A DNA stretch of 64,000 nucleotides, taken from the NCBI RefSeq assembly GCF_023823685.1, contig NZ_JAMXBF010000009.1, positions 124,001-188,000 on the forward strand, written 5' to 3'. The translations under genes and the position numbers were made by a program. How positions within the stretch are numbered: position 1 is the stretch's first letter; each line of letters begins with the position of its first letter. Positions 27,472-37,547 of the stretch are shown piece after piece. This DNA comes from Pseudomonas subflava. GTDB taxonomy: Bacteria > Pseudomonadota > Gammaproteobacteria > Pseudomonadales > Pseudomonadaceae. The notes under the pieces were generated by a model. It was not told the origin of the DNA. It saw only the letters and a list, made by a program, of their open reading frames with translations, and did no database searches.

Positions 27472-27556
27472 CGGCCGAGCCTAACACGGGCTGCCGCCGG
27501 CGGCCTTTGTGCGTAAAATGACCGGCTTTTCGCCTTCACCCCGGATTCGCCGCACC

Positions 27557-28384
27557 ATGCCCAGCACCCTCTCGGTCAACCAGAACAAACTGCAGAAGCG
27601 CCTGCGTCGCCAGGTCGGCGAAGCCATCGCCGATTTCAACATGATCGAGGATGGCGACAAGGTGATGGCCTGCCTGTCCGGCGGCAAGGACAGCTACACA
27701 ATGCTCGACGTGCTGCTGTACCTGCAGAAGGTGGCGCCGATCAAGTTCGAGATCGTCGCGGTGAACATGGACCAGAAACAGCCCGGCTTCCCCGAGCACG
27801 TGCTGCCGGCCTACCTGGAATCCATCGGCGTGCAGTACCACATCATCGAGAAGGACACTTACTCGGTGGTGAAGGAGAAGATCCCGGAGGGCAAGACCAC
27901 CTGTTCCCTGTGCTCGCGCCTGCGCCGCGGCACCCTGTACACCTACGCCGACGAGATCGGCGCGACCAAGATGGCCCTCGGTCACCACCGCGACGACATC
28001 CTCGAGACCTTCTTCCTCAACATGTTCTACGGCGGCACGCTCAAGGCCATGCCGCCCAAGCTGCTGTCCGACGACGGTCGCAACGTGGTGATCCGCCCGC
28101 TGGCCTACTGCAACGAGAAGGACATCGAGGCCTACTCGGTGATGAAGGAATTCCCGATCATCCCGTGCAACCTGTGCGGCTCGCAGGAAAACCTGCAGCG
28201 TCAGGTGGTCAAGGAAATGCTGGTGGACTGGGAGCGCAAGAGCCCGGGCCGCACCGAGATCATGTTCCGCGCCCTGCAGAACGTGGTGCCGTCGCAGCTG
28301 GCCGACCGCGAGCTGTTCGACTTCAAGACCCTTAAGATCGACGACAGCGCCACGCCACGCTTCCTCGATGTGATGAATCTGTGA
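27557..28384 (+). CDS. ttcA: tRNA 2-thiocytidine(32) synthetase
   Basis: A 275-residue Fe-S enzyme that thiolates C32 of some tRNAs. The PP-loop ATPase motif SGGKDSY lies near residue 42, and the two conserved CxxC motifs (CSLCSR near 116 and CNLCGS near 207) bind the cluster. ATG 27557 matches the family start; the open frame upstream lacks a ribosome site. Followed by two different extragenic repeats. Confidence 0.93.
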   Translation: MPSTLSVNQNKLQKRLRRQVGEAIADFNMIEDGDKVMACLSGGKDSYTMLDVLLYLQKVAPIKFEIVAVNMDQKQPGFPEHVLPAYLESIGVQYHIIEKDTYSVVKEKIPEGKTTCSLCSRLRRGTLYTYADEIGATKMALGHHRDDILETFFLNMFYGGTLKAMPPKLLSDDGRNVVIRPLAYCNEKDIEAYSVMKEFPIIPCNLCGSQENLQRQVVKEMLVDWERKSPGRTEIMFRALQNVVPSQLADRELFDFKTLKIDDSATPRFLDVMNL

Positions 28385-28388
28385 GTGG

Positions 28389-28501
28389 TGCTCCCTCTCC
28401 CATCATGGGAGAGGGTTGGGGAGAGGGCGATCTCTCCCAGCGCGGGCATGGCTAGGGCGGGTGAACCCGCGTAATCGCACCGCGCGGGTTTCACCCGCCC
28501 T
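28389..28501. repeat. Two adjacent extragenic repeats after ttcA
   Basis: 28389-28427 is a copy of the CCCTCTCCC...GGGAGAGGG family. 28453-28501 is a separate long inverted repeat, AGGGCGGGTGAACCCGCG paired with CGCGGGTTTCACCCGCCCT. Both lie between the convergent ttcA and ferredoxin genes. Confidence 0.8.
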
Positions 28502-28516
28502 ACATGCCTTGCAAGA

Positions 28517-29230
28517 TCATGCACGCATGATCAATTCAGGCACCGCACGCTCCTCGACGAAGCGCTCCTGCACCAGGCGCTTCACCTCGGCCGCATCGCG
28601 GATGCGGTACCACTCGCCACTCGGGTAGACGCTCAGGGTCGGCCCCTGGTCGCAGGGGAACTGGCACTGGGTACGGGTGATATGCACGCCATCTTCGGTC
28701 TCCAGGCGGCCGGCCGCCTTCAGCTCCTCGCGCAGCAGCTTCCACAAGGGCAGGGCGCCGCGGCGGGTGCAGCGCGGGCCGTTGCACAGCAGCACGCGAT
28801 AGCGGTGCGGCGGGATGCATGACCAGGAGTGCGATTCCGGCAGCTGCGGCACGTCCACGCAGCCCAGATGTTTGTCCGGCTGCTGGATCAGCTCGGCCAG
28901 GGCCGCCACCTCCTCGGCATTGCCGGCACAGACGAACAACCGGTCGGCGCGTTCGCCGGCCAGTGCCTGCAGTTCGCCGCGCAGCCAGTCCAGCTGAGGG
29001 CTGCCGCCGAGCGGGTCGAGATCGACGACCAATAGCGGCAGCGCTTCGCTGCTCAGGCAGTCGCGTACCTGCTCCCAGAGCGCGTCATAGCCGACGTCGG
29101 TATCGAACAGATCGCCCAGCACGGTGGCGCCGAACTGTTCGGTGAGTTGGCGGCGGGTCAGCTCGGCAAGGCTGCCATGGTCGAGGTCGGGGCCGGCGAA
29201 CAGTACGCGGGCGTAGGTTTCGGTCTTCAT
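28517..29230 (-). CDS. Cobalamin-cluster thioredoxin-like [2Fe-2S] ferredoxin domain protein
   Basis: A 237-residue protein. The N-terminal half resembles a CbiX/class II chelatase-like domain (ARVLFAGPDLDHGSLAEL; LPLLVVDLDPLGG), without the full metal-site histidines. The C-terminal half is a thioredoxin-like [2Fe-2S] ferredoxin: CNGPRCTRRGA near residue 148 and TQCQFPCDQGP near 190, giving the four cysteines of that fold. It follows cobK by eight bases in the cobL-cobK operon, so it probably supplies electrons or chaperones a corrin step. That role is inference. Confidence 0.72.
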   Translation of the reverse strand: MKTETYARVLFAGPDLDHGSLAELTRRQLTEQFGATVLGDLFDTDVGYDALWEQVRDCLSSEALPLLVVDLDPLGGSPQLDWLRGELQALAGERADRLFVCAGNAEEVAALAELIQQPDKHLGCVDVPQLPESHSWSCIPPHRYRVLLCNGPRCTRRGALPLWKLLREELKAAGRLETEDGVHITRTQCQFPCDQGPTLSVYPSGEWYRIRDAAEVKRLVQERFVEERAVPELIMRA

Positions 29231-29238
29231 CGGAGTTC

Positions 29239-29961
29239 TCAAAGCAGCGGCTGCAGCGCCTGCCACAGGTCATCGGGGTTGGCGAAGCTGCGCTCCACCT
29301 CGGGCAGTTGCGGGCGTTGCAGCAGCAGTACCGGCAGGCCGCGCTCGCGGGCGACCTGCAGCTTGGCCTCGGTGGCATTGCCGCCACTGTTCTTGCTTAC
29401 CAGCACATCGAAGCCCTCGGCGGCGAACAGCGCGCGTTCGTCTTCGAGGGTGAAGGGGCCGCGCGCGGCGATGCAGCGTGCACTTGGATGTTCGGGCTGG
29501 GCCTCGAGCAGACGCAGGGTCCAGTGCTGGTGTGGGGGAATCTCGACGAGATGCGCCAGCGGCTCGCGGCCGAGGGTGAAGAAGGGCTTGTCGAAGGGCG
29601 CCAGCTCCTGGATCAGCGCGGCCCAGTCGGCCACCTCGCGCCAGTCGTCGCCAGGCTGCGGCTGCCAGCCGGGACGCCGCAGCGCCCAGCAGGGCACGCC
29701 AGCCAGGCGTGCGGCCACGGCGGCATTGGCGCTGATCCGGGCGGCATAGGGATGGGTGACGTCCAGCAGCAGGTCGAAGCCCTCGGCGCGGATAAAGTCG
29801 GCCAGGCCCTCGGCACCGCCGAAGCCGCCGACGCGCACCTGGCAGTTCAGGTCCTCCGGCACCTTGCCCAGCCCGGCCAGGCTGTACAGGTGCTCGGGGC
29901 CCAGACGACGGGCCAGGCGCAGCGCGTCGCCGACACCGCCGAGCAGCAGCACGCGGGTCAC
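29239..29961 (-). CDS. cobK: Precorrin-6A reductase
   Basis: A 240-residue NADPH-dependent reductase of the aerobic B12 pathway, converting precorrin-6A to precorrin-6B. It has the N-terminal nucleotide motif [21 protein letters not shown] near residue 80, and the family block [14 protein letters not shown] near residue 200. GTG 29961 overlaps the cobL stop (GTGA), which fixes the start and couples translation. Confidence 0.92.
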   Translation of the reverse strand: MTRVLLLGGVGDALRLARRLGPEHLYSLAGLGKVPEDLNCQVRVGGFGGAEGLADFIRAEGFDLLLDVTHPYAARISANAAVAARLAGVPCWALRRPGWQPQPGDDWREVADWAALIQELAPFDKPFFTLGREPLAHLVEIPPHQHWTLRLLEAQPEHPSARCIAARGPFTLEDERALFAAEGFDVLVSKNSGGNATEAKLQVARERGLPVLLLQRPQLPEVERSFANPDDLWQALQPLL

Positions 29962-31160
29962 GGCTTGTGCACTTGCAGCAGGGTGATCGGCAGGGCGCTG
30001 CGCCAGGTGTCGAAGTCGCCCAGCGGCTGGGCCTGGGCCAAGGCAATGCGGGTCAGCTCGCCGCCGTGCTGTTCGCGGAAGGCCACCAGCATCGCCTCGC
30101 TCTGCAGGGTCACGGCATTGGCGATCAACCGGCCGCCGGGTTTCAGCGCCTGCCAGCACAACTCCAGCACACCGGGTACGGTGACGCCGCCACCGATGAA
30201 GATGGCGTCGGGGAAGTCGAGGCCGGCTAGCGCGTCCGGTGCTGCGCCGGCCACCAGCTGCAGTTGTGGCACGCCGAGGGCGTTGCGGTTATGCGCGATC
30301 AGTTGCTGGCGACCCTCGTTGGCCTCGATGGCGATGGCCCGGCAGCTCGGGTGGCTGCGCAGCCACTCGATACCGATCGAGCCGCAACCGGCGCCGACAT
30401 CCCACAGCAGCTCACCGGGGCGCGGCGCGAGGCGGGCGACGGTGATGGCGCGTACGTCGCGCTTGGTCAGCTGGCCGTCGTGGCGGTAGGCGTCGTCGGG
30501 CAGGCCAATGGTCAGCGGCAGCGGTTGCACGCCAGCATCGGCACGGCATTCGACGGCCAGCAGATTGAGCGCGGCGACCTGGTCGATATTCCAGTCGGCG
30601 GCCAGGCCATCGATACGCCGCTCCAGCGGGCCACCCAGATGCTCCAGCACGCTCAGGCGGCTGGCGCCGAAACCGCGCTCGCGCAGCAGGGCGGCGATAG
30701 CAGTCGGGCTGTTGCCGTCGTTGCACAGGATCAGCAGGCGCTGGGCTTGATGTAGATGCGCAGTAATGTTGGCCAGCGGGCGCGCCACCACCGACAGCAG
30801 GGTGATGTCCTGCAGCGGCCAGCCCATGTGCGCGGCGGCCAGGGAATAGGAGGAGGGCGCCGGCAGCACGAGCATCTCGCCCTGATCCAGCTGGCGCGCC
30901 AGGCTGGCACCGACGCCGTAGAGCATGGGGTCGCCGCTGGCCAGCACGCAGGTCGGCGTACCGCGTCGTTGCAGCACCGGCTCCAGGGTGAAGGGGCTCG
31001 GCCAGTTCTGTCGCGGGGCGCGGATGCACGGCGGCAGCAGGTCGAGCTGGCGCGGTGCGCCGACGATGCACTCGGCCGCCAGCAGCGCGCGGCGCGCTGC
31101 CTTGCCCAGGCCGGCATAGCCGTCTTCGCCGATGCCCACTACCGTCAGCCAGGCCGTCAT
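29958..31160 (-). CDS. cobL: Precorrin-6Y C5,15-methyltransferase (decarboxylating)
   Basis: A 400-residue fusion of CbiE- and CbiT-type domains. The N-terminal tetrapyrrole methylase part starts [11 protein letters not shown] and has [12 protein letters not shown] near residue 74; the C-terminal Rossmann methyltransferase has [16 protein letters not shown] near 250. It methylates C5 and C15 and decarboxylates ring C acetate. First gene of a minus-strand operon cobL-cobK-ferredoxin, divergent from cobG. Confidence 0.94.
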   Translation of the reverse strand: MTAWLTVVGIGEDGYAGLGKAARRALLAAECIVGAPRQLDLLPPCIRAPRQNWPSPFTLEPVLQRRGTPTCVLASGDPMLYGVGASLARQLDQGEMLVLPAPSSYSLAAAHMGWPLQDITLLSVVARPLANITAHLHQAQRLLILCNDGNSPTAIAALLRERGFGASRLSVLEHLGGPLERRIDGLAADWNIDQVAALNLLAVECRADAGVQPLPLTIGLPDDAYRHDGQLTKRDVRAITVARLAPRPGELLWDVGAGCGSIGIEWLRSHPSCRAIAIEANEGRQQLIAHNRNALGVPQLQLVAGAAPDALAGLDFPDAIFIGGGVTVPGVLELCWQALKPGGRLIANAVTLQSEAMLVAFREQHGGELTRIALAQAQPLGDFDTWRSALPITLLQVHKP

Positions 31161-31239
31161 CTGTGTCTCCTAAATGCCTTGCGGGGCGACGCGCGGGCTT
31201 GGCCCGGTGCCGCTAAAAGCGGGCATAATAGCGCCTTCG

Positions 31240-31410
31240 TCGGTGCCCGGTTCTTTCAGAGGAACCAGCGGGCCTAAGAGGGAACACGGTTCAAGCCGTG
31301 GCTGCCCCCGCAACTGTAAGCAGCGAGTCGCTCCACACACACGCCACTGAGCAATCGGGAAGGCCGTGCAGCGATGACGACCTGTCAGCCAGGAGACCTG
31401 CCGACGACGC
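31240..31410 (+). promoter_or_regulatory. Cobalamin riboswitch upstream of cobG
   Basis: The conserved core is present: GGTGCC at 31242, GCTGCCCCCGCAACTGTAA at 31301-31319, GCCACTG at 31343, GGGAAGGC at 31358, and the B12 box AGCCAGGAGACCTGCC near 31387. An A/T-rich CATAAT at 31224 may be the promoter -10. The aptamer should reduce expression of cobG-cobH-cobI-cobJ when adenosylcobalamin is plentiful. Confidence 0.95.
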
Positions 31411-31512
31411 AGTCGCGAGTGCCAACATCGGGCGGGGTGTACCGATGCCAAGGAATCCCTTTGCTGGGGTTCCGCTGGTTCGGTCGCCGCGTCGTTCGTT
31501 GTCGGTGACCGT

Positions 31513-32817
31513 TTGAAGCCCGATTCCTCCACCGCCGCTGTGCATGTTCCCCGGCCCTCCGCCTGCCCGGGGCTGTGGCGCGTCGTGCCGGCGAAAGATG
31601 GTGGCATCTGCCGGGTCAAGCTGCCCGGTGGCCTGCTCAGCAGCGTCCAGGCTCACGCGGTGGTGGCGGCTGCGCGAAACCATGCCAACGGCGTGCTGGA
31701 GCTGACCAACCGCAGCAACCTGCAGATTCGCGGTGTGCGCGAGGAGTCTCAGGGCGCGCTGGTGCAGCAGCTGCTCGACGCCGGCCTAGGCCCACGTCAC
31801 GCGGATGCCGACGATGTACGCAATGTGCTGATCAGCCCCGCCGCCGGCCGCGATCAGGCGGCCCATCTCGATACCCGCCCGCTGGCCGAGCAACTGCTGG
31901 CGCTGCTGCAGGACGTGCCCGCGTTCCGCGACCTGTCGCCCAAGTTTGCCGTGCAGCTGGATGGCGGCGAGGCCCTGGCCATGCTCGACCACCCGCACGA
32001 TATCTGTCTCAGCGCCTTGCCTGGCGGCACGCAGCTGGCCTTCGGTCTGGCCGGCTGCCCGCGTGGCGATGCGCTGGGCGTGGTCGCGGTGGATCAGGCG
32101 GTGCAGCTGGTAGAAGCGCTGCTGCGGCTGTTCCTCGAACTGGCCGGCGAACACACGCGCATGCGCCAGCTGCTAGCCGAGCTGCCGGCGCAGGTCTTCC
32201 TCGCCCGTCTTTCATTCGACTTCCAGAGCGTGACGCCGGGCTTCACCAGCCAAGCATCGGATACAGCACCGCTTGGCGTGCATGCCCAGGCCCAGCCGGA
32301 TCGGGTGATGCTGCTGGCCGGCGCGCCGCTTGGCCGGTTGCAGGCCGAGCAGCTGCAAGCCCTGGCCGACCTGGCGGATGCCGAAGGCAGCGGCGAGCTG
32401 CGCTTCACCCCCTGGCAAGGCGTGCTGCTGCCGGATGTACCCGCCGCGCGCCAGGCAGCCGTGGCCCAGGCCATGAGCGATCTCGGCCTGCTCCTGGAGG
32501 CCCGCGCGCCACTGGCACGCATGCTCGCCTGCAGCGGCAGCGCTGGCTGCGCCAAGGCAGCGGCGGACACCAAGGCCGATGCCCTGCGCCTGGCCACGCA
32601 CCTGGGCCCGCACGGCCCGGCGCAGGTACACCTGTGCGGCTGCCCGCGCAGCTGCGCCGCCGCGCATATCGCGCGCTACACGCTGCTGGCCCAGCCCGGC
32701 GGCCGTTACGACCTCTATCGCCGCGAGCAGGGCCTGGCCGGATTCGGCCACCTGCTGGCGACGTCTCTCGATATCGACCAAGCCGGCGAGCACCTCGCCG
32801 CAGGAAACTCCGAATGA
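31513..32817 (+). CDS. cobG: Precorrin-3B synthase (O2-dependent)
   Basis: A 434-residue siroheme-type [4Fe-4S] monooxygenase that makes precorrin-3B with O2, marking the aerobic B12 route. The sulfite-reductase half-domain near the N-terminus ([13 protein letters not shown]) and the cluster cysteines near residues 340-380 ([10 protein letters not shown] and CGCPRSC) are visible. The first in-frame start is TTG 31513; GTG 31540 is an alternative, and neither has a good ribosome site. Its stop overlaps cobH (ATGA). Confidence 0.88.
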   Translation: MKPDSSTAAVHVPRPSACPGLWRVVPAKDGGICRVKLPGGLLSSVQAHAVVAAARNHANGVLELTNRSNLQIRGVREESQGALVQQLLDAGLGPRHADADDVRNVLISPAAGRDQAAHLDTRPLAEQLLALLQDVPAFRDLSPKFAVQLDGGEALAMLDHPHDICLSALPGGTQLAFGLAGCPRGDALGVVAVDQAVQLVEALLRLFLELAGEHTRMRQLLAELPAQVFLARLSFDFQSVTPGFTSQASDTAPLGVHAQAQPDRVMLLAGAPLGRLQAEQLQALADLADAEGSGELRFTPWQGVLLPDVPAARQAAVAQAMSDLGLLLEARAPLARMLACSGSAGCAKAAADTKADALRLATHLGPHGPAQVHLCGCPRSCAAAHIARYTLLAQPGGRYDLYRREQGLAGFGHLLATSLDIDQAGEHLAAGNSE

Positions 32818-33440
32818 TCGATTACATCCGCGATGGTCAGGAGATCTATCGCCAGTCCTTCGCCACCATCCGCGCCGAGGCCGATTTAAGTGCCATCCCG
32901 GCCGACCTGGAAAAGCTCGCCGTACGCCTGATCCACGCCTGCGGCATGGTCGACGTGGTGCAGGACCTGCGCTTCTCGCCCGGAGCCGGCGCCGCCGGCC
33001 GCGCGGCATTGGCCAAGGGCGCGCCGATCCTCTGCGACGCACGCATGGTCGCCGAGGGCATCACCCGCGCGCGCCTGCCGACCAACAACCCGGTGATCTG
33101 CACCCTCAACGAAGCGGACGTGCCGCAGCTGGCTCGCGATCTGGGCAACACCCGCTCGGCGGCCGCGCTGGAACACTGGCGCGAGCACCTGGAAGGCAGC
33201 GTGGTGGTGATCGGCAACGCCCCCACCGCACTGTTCTACCTGCTGGAAATGCTCGACGCCGGCGCGCCGAAACCGGCGCTGATTCTCGGCATGCCGGTGG
33301 GCTTTATCGGCGCCGCCGAATCCAAGGACATGCTCGCCGCCGACAGCCGCGGCGTGCCCTACGTGATCGTGCGTGGCCGTCGTGGCGGCAGCGCCATGGC
33401 TGCCGCCGCGGTCAACGCCCTGGCCACGGAGGTGGAGTGA
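32814..33440 (+). CDS. cobH: Precorrin-8X methylmutase
   Basis: A 208-residue enzyme that moves the C11 methyl to C12, giving hydrogenobyrinic acid. The catalytic His is in [11 protein letters not shown] near residue 43, and family blocks [10 protein letters not shown] and [13 protein letters not shown] are clear. Both ends overlap neighbours: ATGA with cobG and TGATG with cobI, so the four genes are translationally coupled. Confidence 0.95.
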   Translation: MIDYIRDGQEIYRQSFATIRAEADLSAIPADLEKLAVRLIHACGMVDVVQDLRFSPGAGAAGRAALAKGAPILCDARMVAEGITRARLPTNNPVICTLNEADVPQLARDLGNTRSAAALEHWREHLEGSVVVIGNAPTALFYLLEMLDAGAPKPALILGMPVGFIGAAESKDMLAADSRGVPYVIVRGRRGGSAMAAAAVNALATEVE

Positions 33441-34183
33441 TGCGCAAGGGACGTCTGCTCGGGCTCGGCGTCGGCCCCGGTGATCCGGAGCTGATCACCT
33501 TGAAAGCCCTGCGCCTGCTGCAGTCTGCCCCGGTGGTGGGCTACTTCGTGGCCAAGGCCAAGGCCAGCAAGGGTCAGGGCGGCAACGCCTTCGGCATCAT
33601 CGAACAGCACCTGACCGATGCGCAGCGCCGCCTGCCGCTGGTCTACCCGGTGACCACCGAGAAACTCGAGCCGCCGCTGACCTACGAGGATGTGATCGCC
33701 GACTTCTACGACACCTGCGCCGTGCAGATTGCCGCCGAGCTGGACGCCGGCCGCGACGTGGCGGTGATCTGCGAGGGCGACCCGTTCTTCTACGGCTCCT
33801 ACATGTACCTGCACGACCGCCTCGCCGAGCAGTACGAGGCCGAGGTAGTGCCCGGTGTGTGCTCCATGCTCGGCTGCGCCTCGGTGCTGGGCACGCCACT
33901 GGTGTACCGCAACCAATCCTTGAGCGTGCTCTCCGGCGTACTGCCGGAAGAGGAGCTTGAGCAGCGCCTGCGCAACGCGGAGGCCGCCGTGGTGATGAAG
34001 CTCGGTCGCAACTTCGACAAGGTGCGCCGCGTGCTGCAACGCCTCGGCCTGGCCGAGCGTGCCCACTATGTGGAGCGCGCGACCATGGACAACCAGCACA
34101 TAGTGCCGCTGGACGAGGTCGACCCGCTGGCCTCGCCGTACTTCTCGATGATCCTGGTGCCGGGGGAGAAGTGGCGTGGCTGA
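33440..34183 (+). CDS. cobI: Precorrin-2 C20-methyltransferase
   Basis: A 247-residue SAM-dependent tetrapyrrole methylase adding the C20 methyl of precorrin-3A. It starts [20 protein letters not shown], and has the SAM-site block [14 protein letters not shown] near residue 112 and EVVPGVCSM near 133. ATG shares its A with the cobH stop. Confidence 0.95.
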   Translation: MRKGRLLGLGVGPGDPELITLKALRLLQSAPVVGYFVAKAKASKGQGGNAFGIIEQHLTDAQRRLPLVYPVTTEKLEPPLTYEDVIADFYDTCAVQIAAELDAGRDVAVICEGDPFFYGSYMYLHDRLAEQYEAEVVPGVCSMLGCASVLGTPLVYRNQSLSVLSGVLPEEELEQRLRNAEAAVVMKLGRNFDKVRRVLQRLGLAERAHYVERATMDNQHIVPLDEVDPLASPYFSMILVPGEKWRG

Positions 34184-35906
34184 AGACACTCGCGATTCGC
34201 GTAGCCCGGATGCAATCCGGGAAACCGCCCCGCCCCGGATTACATCCGGGCTACAGGCTTCTGCCATCGTCATTCTCGGCGCCTCGGCGCTGGCCACCGC
34301 ACGCCGCGTGCAGCAACTCTACCCCCAGGCACGCATCCACGGCCTGGCCGGGCGGGTGGACGAGGCCGACGAGAGCTACCGCGAATTCGCCGAACACCTG
34401 CGCACCCTGTACCGCTCCGGCACGCCGATCATCGCCCTGTGCGCCGCCGGTATCGTCATTCGCAGCCTGGCTTCGGCCCTGGTGGAGAAAGGCATGGAGC
34501 CACCGGTGCTGGCCCTGGCTGAAGACGGCAGCGCCGTGGTGCCGCTGCTTGGCGGCCTGGCTGGGGTCAACCGCCTGGCCCGCGAATTGGGCGACTGGCT
34601 GACGGTGGCGCCGGCCATCACCACCAGCGGCGAGCTGCGCTTCGGCACCTGCCTGCTCGACCCGCCAGCAGGCTATGCCCTGGCCGATCTGGAGCAGGGC
34701 AAGCGCCTGGTCAGCGACCTGCTCGGTGGCGCGCGTCTGCGTGTCGAGGGCGAGGCGCCTTGGCTGCAGCAGGCCAACTTGCCGCTGCATGCTGAGGGCG
34801 AGCGCTGCCTGCGTATCGATGTGGCCGCCGCCAGTGGCGACGATGCGTTGCTGATTCACCCGCGCTTGTTATTGGCGCGTTGCACCGAACCATCTGCCGA
34901 GCTGGCTGTTCATCTGCGCGCCGTGCTAGCTGAGGCCGGCCTGGCCGAGGCAGCACTGGCCGCGCTGCTGGTCGAGGGCGAGGGGCGCGCACTGCCGTTC
35001 GCCGAACAGGCCGCCGCCGAGCTGAAGGTGCCGCTGCGTTTCATCGAGCTGAACACGGCGCTGCCGCCAGCTTGCTACGAGGCGCCGGGGCTGAGCCTGC
35101 ATCTGGCCGACAGCCCGCAAGCCGCTGTCGCCATTGGTCGCCCGCGTGGCCGCCTCAGCGTGGTCGGCATCGGCCCCGGCTGCGCCGAGCTGCTGGCCCC
35201 GGCCGTGCGCCGTGCACTGGACGAGGCCGAGGATGTGCTCGGCTACAAGACCTACGTGACTATGGCCGGCCCCTATCGCGCCGGCCAGTGCCTGCATGCC
35301 AGCGACAACCGCGAGGAGCTGCAGCGCGCCGCCCATGCCTTCGAACTGGCCGCACAGGGCCGCCGGGTGGTGATGGTGTCCTCCGGTGACCCTGGCGTGT
35401 TCGCCATGGCCGCTGCAGTGATGGAGGCGCTGGAGGCTTCCAGCGATGCAGGTTGGCAGGGCGTCGAGCTGGAAGTGCTGCCCGGCATCTCCGCCGCCCT
35501 GGCCACTGCCGCTCGTGCCGGCGCACCGCTGGGCCATGACTTCTGCCTGATCTCCCTGTCCGACAACCTCAAGCCCTGGGCGGTGATCGAGAAACGCCTG
35601 CAGCACGCGGCGGCTGCCGATCTGGCCATGGCCTTCTACAATCCGATCTCCAAGGCGCGCCCCTGGCAGCTCGGCCGCGCCCTCGACCTGCTGCGCCAGC
35701 ATCGCGAACCGCAGACCCTGGTGGTGCTCGGCCGCGACATCGGCCGCCCGGCCGAGGCCCTGCGCGTGCTCACCCTCGGCGAGCTGACCCCGGAACTGGT
35801 GGACATGCGTACCCTAGTGATCATCGGCTCCAGCCAGACCCGGCGCTTCCCGCGCCAGGGTGGCGGCGAGTGGGTCTACACACCACGCTGGTACCCGCAG
35901 GACTGA
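34176..35906 (+). CDS. cobJ: CbiG-CobJ fusion: precorrin-3B C17-methyltransferase
   Basis: A 576-residue fusion. Residues ~30-320 are CbiG-like ([43 protein letters not shown]), the rest is a CobJ-type methylase ([27 protein letters not shown] near 415; [11 protein letters not shown]). CobJ methylates C17 and contracts the ring; the CbiG part opens the lactone in the anaerobic pathway and its role here is unclear. GTG 34176 overlaps the end of cobI. A REP element is read in frame at residues 9-27, with no good start after it. Confidence 0.88.
   Translation: MAEDTRDSRSPDAIRETAPPRITSGLQASAIVILGASALATARRVQQLYPQARIHGLAGRVDEADESYREFAEHLRTLYRSGTPIIALCAAGIVIRSLASALVEKGMEPPVLALAEDGSAVVPLLGGLAGVNRLARELGDWLTVAPAITTSGELRFGTCLLDPPAGYALADLEQGKRLVSDLLGGARLRVEGEAPWLQQANLPLHAEGERCLRIDVAAASGDDALLIHPRLLLARCTEPSAELAVHLRAVLAEAGLAEAALAALLVEGEGRALPFAEQAAAELKVPLRFIELNTALPPACYEAPGLSLHLADSPQAAVAIGRPRGRLSVVGIGPGCAELLAPAVRRALDEAEDVLGYKTYVTMAGPYRAGQCLHASDNREELQRAAHAFELAAQGRRVVMVSSGDPGVFAMAAAVMEALEASSDAGWQGVELEVLPGISAALATAARAGAPLGHDFCLISLSDNLKPWAVIEKRLQHAAAADLAMAFYNPISKARPWQLGRALDLLRQHREPQTLVVLGRDIGRPAEALRVLTLGELTPELVDMRTLVIIGSSQTRRFPRQGGGEWVYTPRWYPQD
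34201..34254. repeat. REP element inside the cobJ coding sequence
   Basis: GTAGCCCGGATGCAATCCGG at 34201 pairs with CCCGGATTACATCCGGGCTAC ending at 34254. It is the same family as the elements at 22181 and 24617 but lies within codons 9-27 of cobJ without stops in that frame. Confidence 0.85.
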
Positions 35907-35910
35907 AGGC

Positions 35911-36483
35911 CTACACGGCCTTCAACGCTTCGCCGATGGCGTAGAAGTGCCCGCCGGCCACATGGTGCAGGCTGTGCCAGGCCGGGTCGGCGTCCTCGAA
36001 GTGCCAGTGGCTGTCACGGAATACGCGCTCGTCGGCCCAGGCGCCTATCACTTCGCCGATGAACAGGTCGTAGGCATTCTGGTTGTGTGGCTCGGCGATC
36101 AGCTCGCAAGCCATCCAGGCCGAGCAGCCTTGCACGAAGGGCAGGTCGTGGCCGGGCATGTCGAACAGCTCGACGCCGGCCTTGGCCAGTTTGTCCGGAT
36201 CCTCCTTGAGGCTGTGGTTGCCGACCTGGTTGGTCAGCTGCAGCTGGGCGGCGGTGGGTACCTGGATGACGAAGCGGCCGCTGCGTTCGATCAGTGCGCG
36301 GGTGCGGGTGGCCTTGTCGAGCACCACGGTGAGCTTGGGTGGGGCGAAGTCCAAGACGCAGGCCCAGGCGGCGGCCATGACGTTGTCGACGCCTTCGTGG
36401 CGGGCGGAGACCAGGACGGTTGGGCCGTGGTTGAGGAGGCGGTAGGCCTTGGCTAGGTCTACCTGCTTTTGGTGGGGATTCAT
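35911..36483 (-). CDS. Flavin reductase-like protein (candidate CobR)
   Basis: A 190-residue flavin reductase-like/flavoredoxin protein: GPTVLVSARHEGVDNVMAAAW near residue 22, LDKATRTRALIERSGRFVIQVP near 55, and the GHDLPFVQGCSAWMACEL block. It binds FMN in related proteins. It ends four bases from the cobJ stop on the opposite strand. Aerobic B12 makers need a Co(II) corrinoid reductase, and the known CobR is a flavin reductase-fold enzyme, so CobR is a candidate role. AAGGAA supports ATG 36483. Confidence 0.75.
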   Translation of the reverse strand: MNPHQKQVDLAKAYRLLNHGPTVLVSARHEGVDNVMAAAWACVLDFAPPKLTVVLDKATRTRALIERSGRFVIQVPTAAQLQLTNQVGNHSLKEDPDKLAKAGVELFDMPGHDLPFVQGCSAWMACELIAEPHNQNAYDLFIGEVIGAWADERVFRDSHWHFEDADPAWHSLHHVAGGHFYAIGEALKAV

Positions 36484-36613
36484 GGGGTGGTTCCTTACTG
36501 CGAGTTTGGGACCGATGCTCGCTTGTTGGGCTGGGGTTCGGCAACTGTGTTGGCTTTCGGTTTGTACGTTGGCCGGTTGCTGCTTTGGCTGACGTTTCTG
36601 GTTTCGCCCACCC

Positions 36614-37208
36614 GGGCGACTCACTTTTTCCAGGCGCGGAAAAAGTAAGCAAAAACGCTTGCCCCGCCATCCGGCCCTGCGCTTCGCTCCGGGTTCGTTC
36701 GCTCCATCATTGCTCCGAGGGTCGGCGTACAAGGGCCATCCATGGCCCTTTACGCCTTTCGCCGCATCCATGCGGCTCACCCCTCTACACAACGATTGCG
36801 CTCACCCTCCTGAAGGGGCGGGGAGTTGCCTGTGGATGCGGTGTTGCTTCTGTAGGGTGTTACTCGCCCGAAGGGCAGTACACCGTTCCGGTGTGGTGGG
36901 CTGCCTGCGGCGAGACCACCCTACGAAAGCGACTCCTGCTAATTCCGTTCGGGCGCGCAGCGCATAGACAAATCATCAAGCAACTCGGAGTCCGAACCCC
37001 GTCAGGAGGCCGAGTGAAGGTGTTGCGCAGGGGGACGAGCCGCATGGATGCGGCGAGAGGCGTAAAGGGGCAAGGACGCCCCTTGTACGCCGGCCCCGGA
37101 GCGGCACCGGAGGGAGGGGATTCTGGCCGTAGGCCAGACCCGGATGCCGGGCGCGCTTTCTCTTTGGTTACTTTCTCTTTCGCGCGAGCAAAGAGAAAGT
37201 GACTCGCC
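36614..37208. repeat. Nested long inverted repeat, ~200-base diverged arms
   Basis: The left arm (36614-36816) reads GGCGACTCACTTTTTCC, then GGCGTACAAGGGCC, then CGCCGCATCCATGCGGCTC. The right arm (about 37000-37208) contains the same blocks in inverted order (GAAAGTGACTCGCC near its end; CCGCATGGATGCGGCG near its start). No gene is seen in this stretch; frames crossing it are repeat-driven. Confidence 0.75.
36863..37039. repeat. Long direct repeat, copy A
   Basis: A ~178-base sequence starting CTCGCCCGAAGGGCAGTACA and ending near CAGGGGGACGAG. Copy B is at 37302-37480. Copy A overlaps the right arm of the nested inverted repeat. Confidence 0.8.
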
Positions 37209-37301
37209 GTGCAAGGCGAAATCTGTAGTTTCCGCCGAGGAAAGTGTTGCGATTCAGATCCTATGCTTCGGTTGCAAACGTGGTCTGTCCCTGATTACCC
37301 C

Positions 37302-37480
37302 CTCGCCCGAAGGGCAGTACACCGTTCCGATGTGCTGGGCTGCCTGCGGCGAGACCACCCTACGAAAGCGAGTCCTGCTACCTCTCTTCGGGCGCGTAGC
37401 GCTTAGACAAATCATCAAGCAACTCGGAGCTGAATCCCCGTCAGGAGGCCGAGTAGAGGTGTTGTGCAGGGGGATACGAG
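37302..37480. repeat. Long direct repeat, copy B
   Basis: Matches copy A over its whole length with scattered substitutions and a two-base difference in length. It ends about 150 bases before the ATPase/DUF4435 gene. Nothing coding is seen in 37209-37547. Confidence 0.8.
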
Positions 37481-37547
37481 GCAGGTTGTTGTCCAGCCTC
37501 AACCTCTCTACGATCAAGTTGAATGATAAAGCAGCGCTTCACACGGA

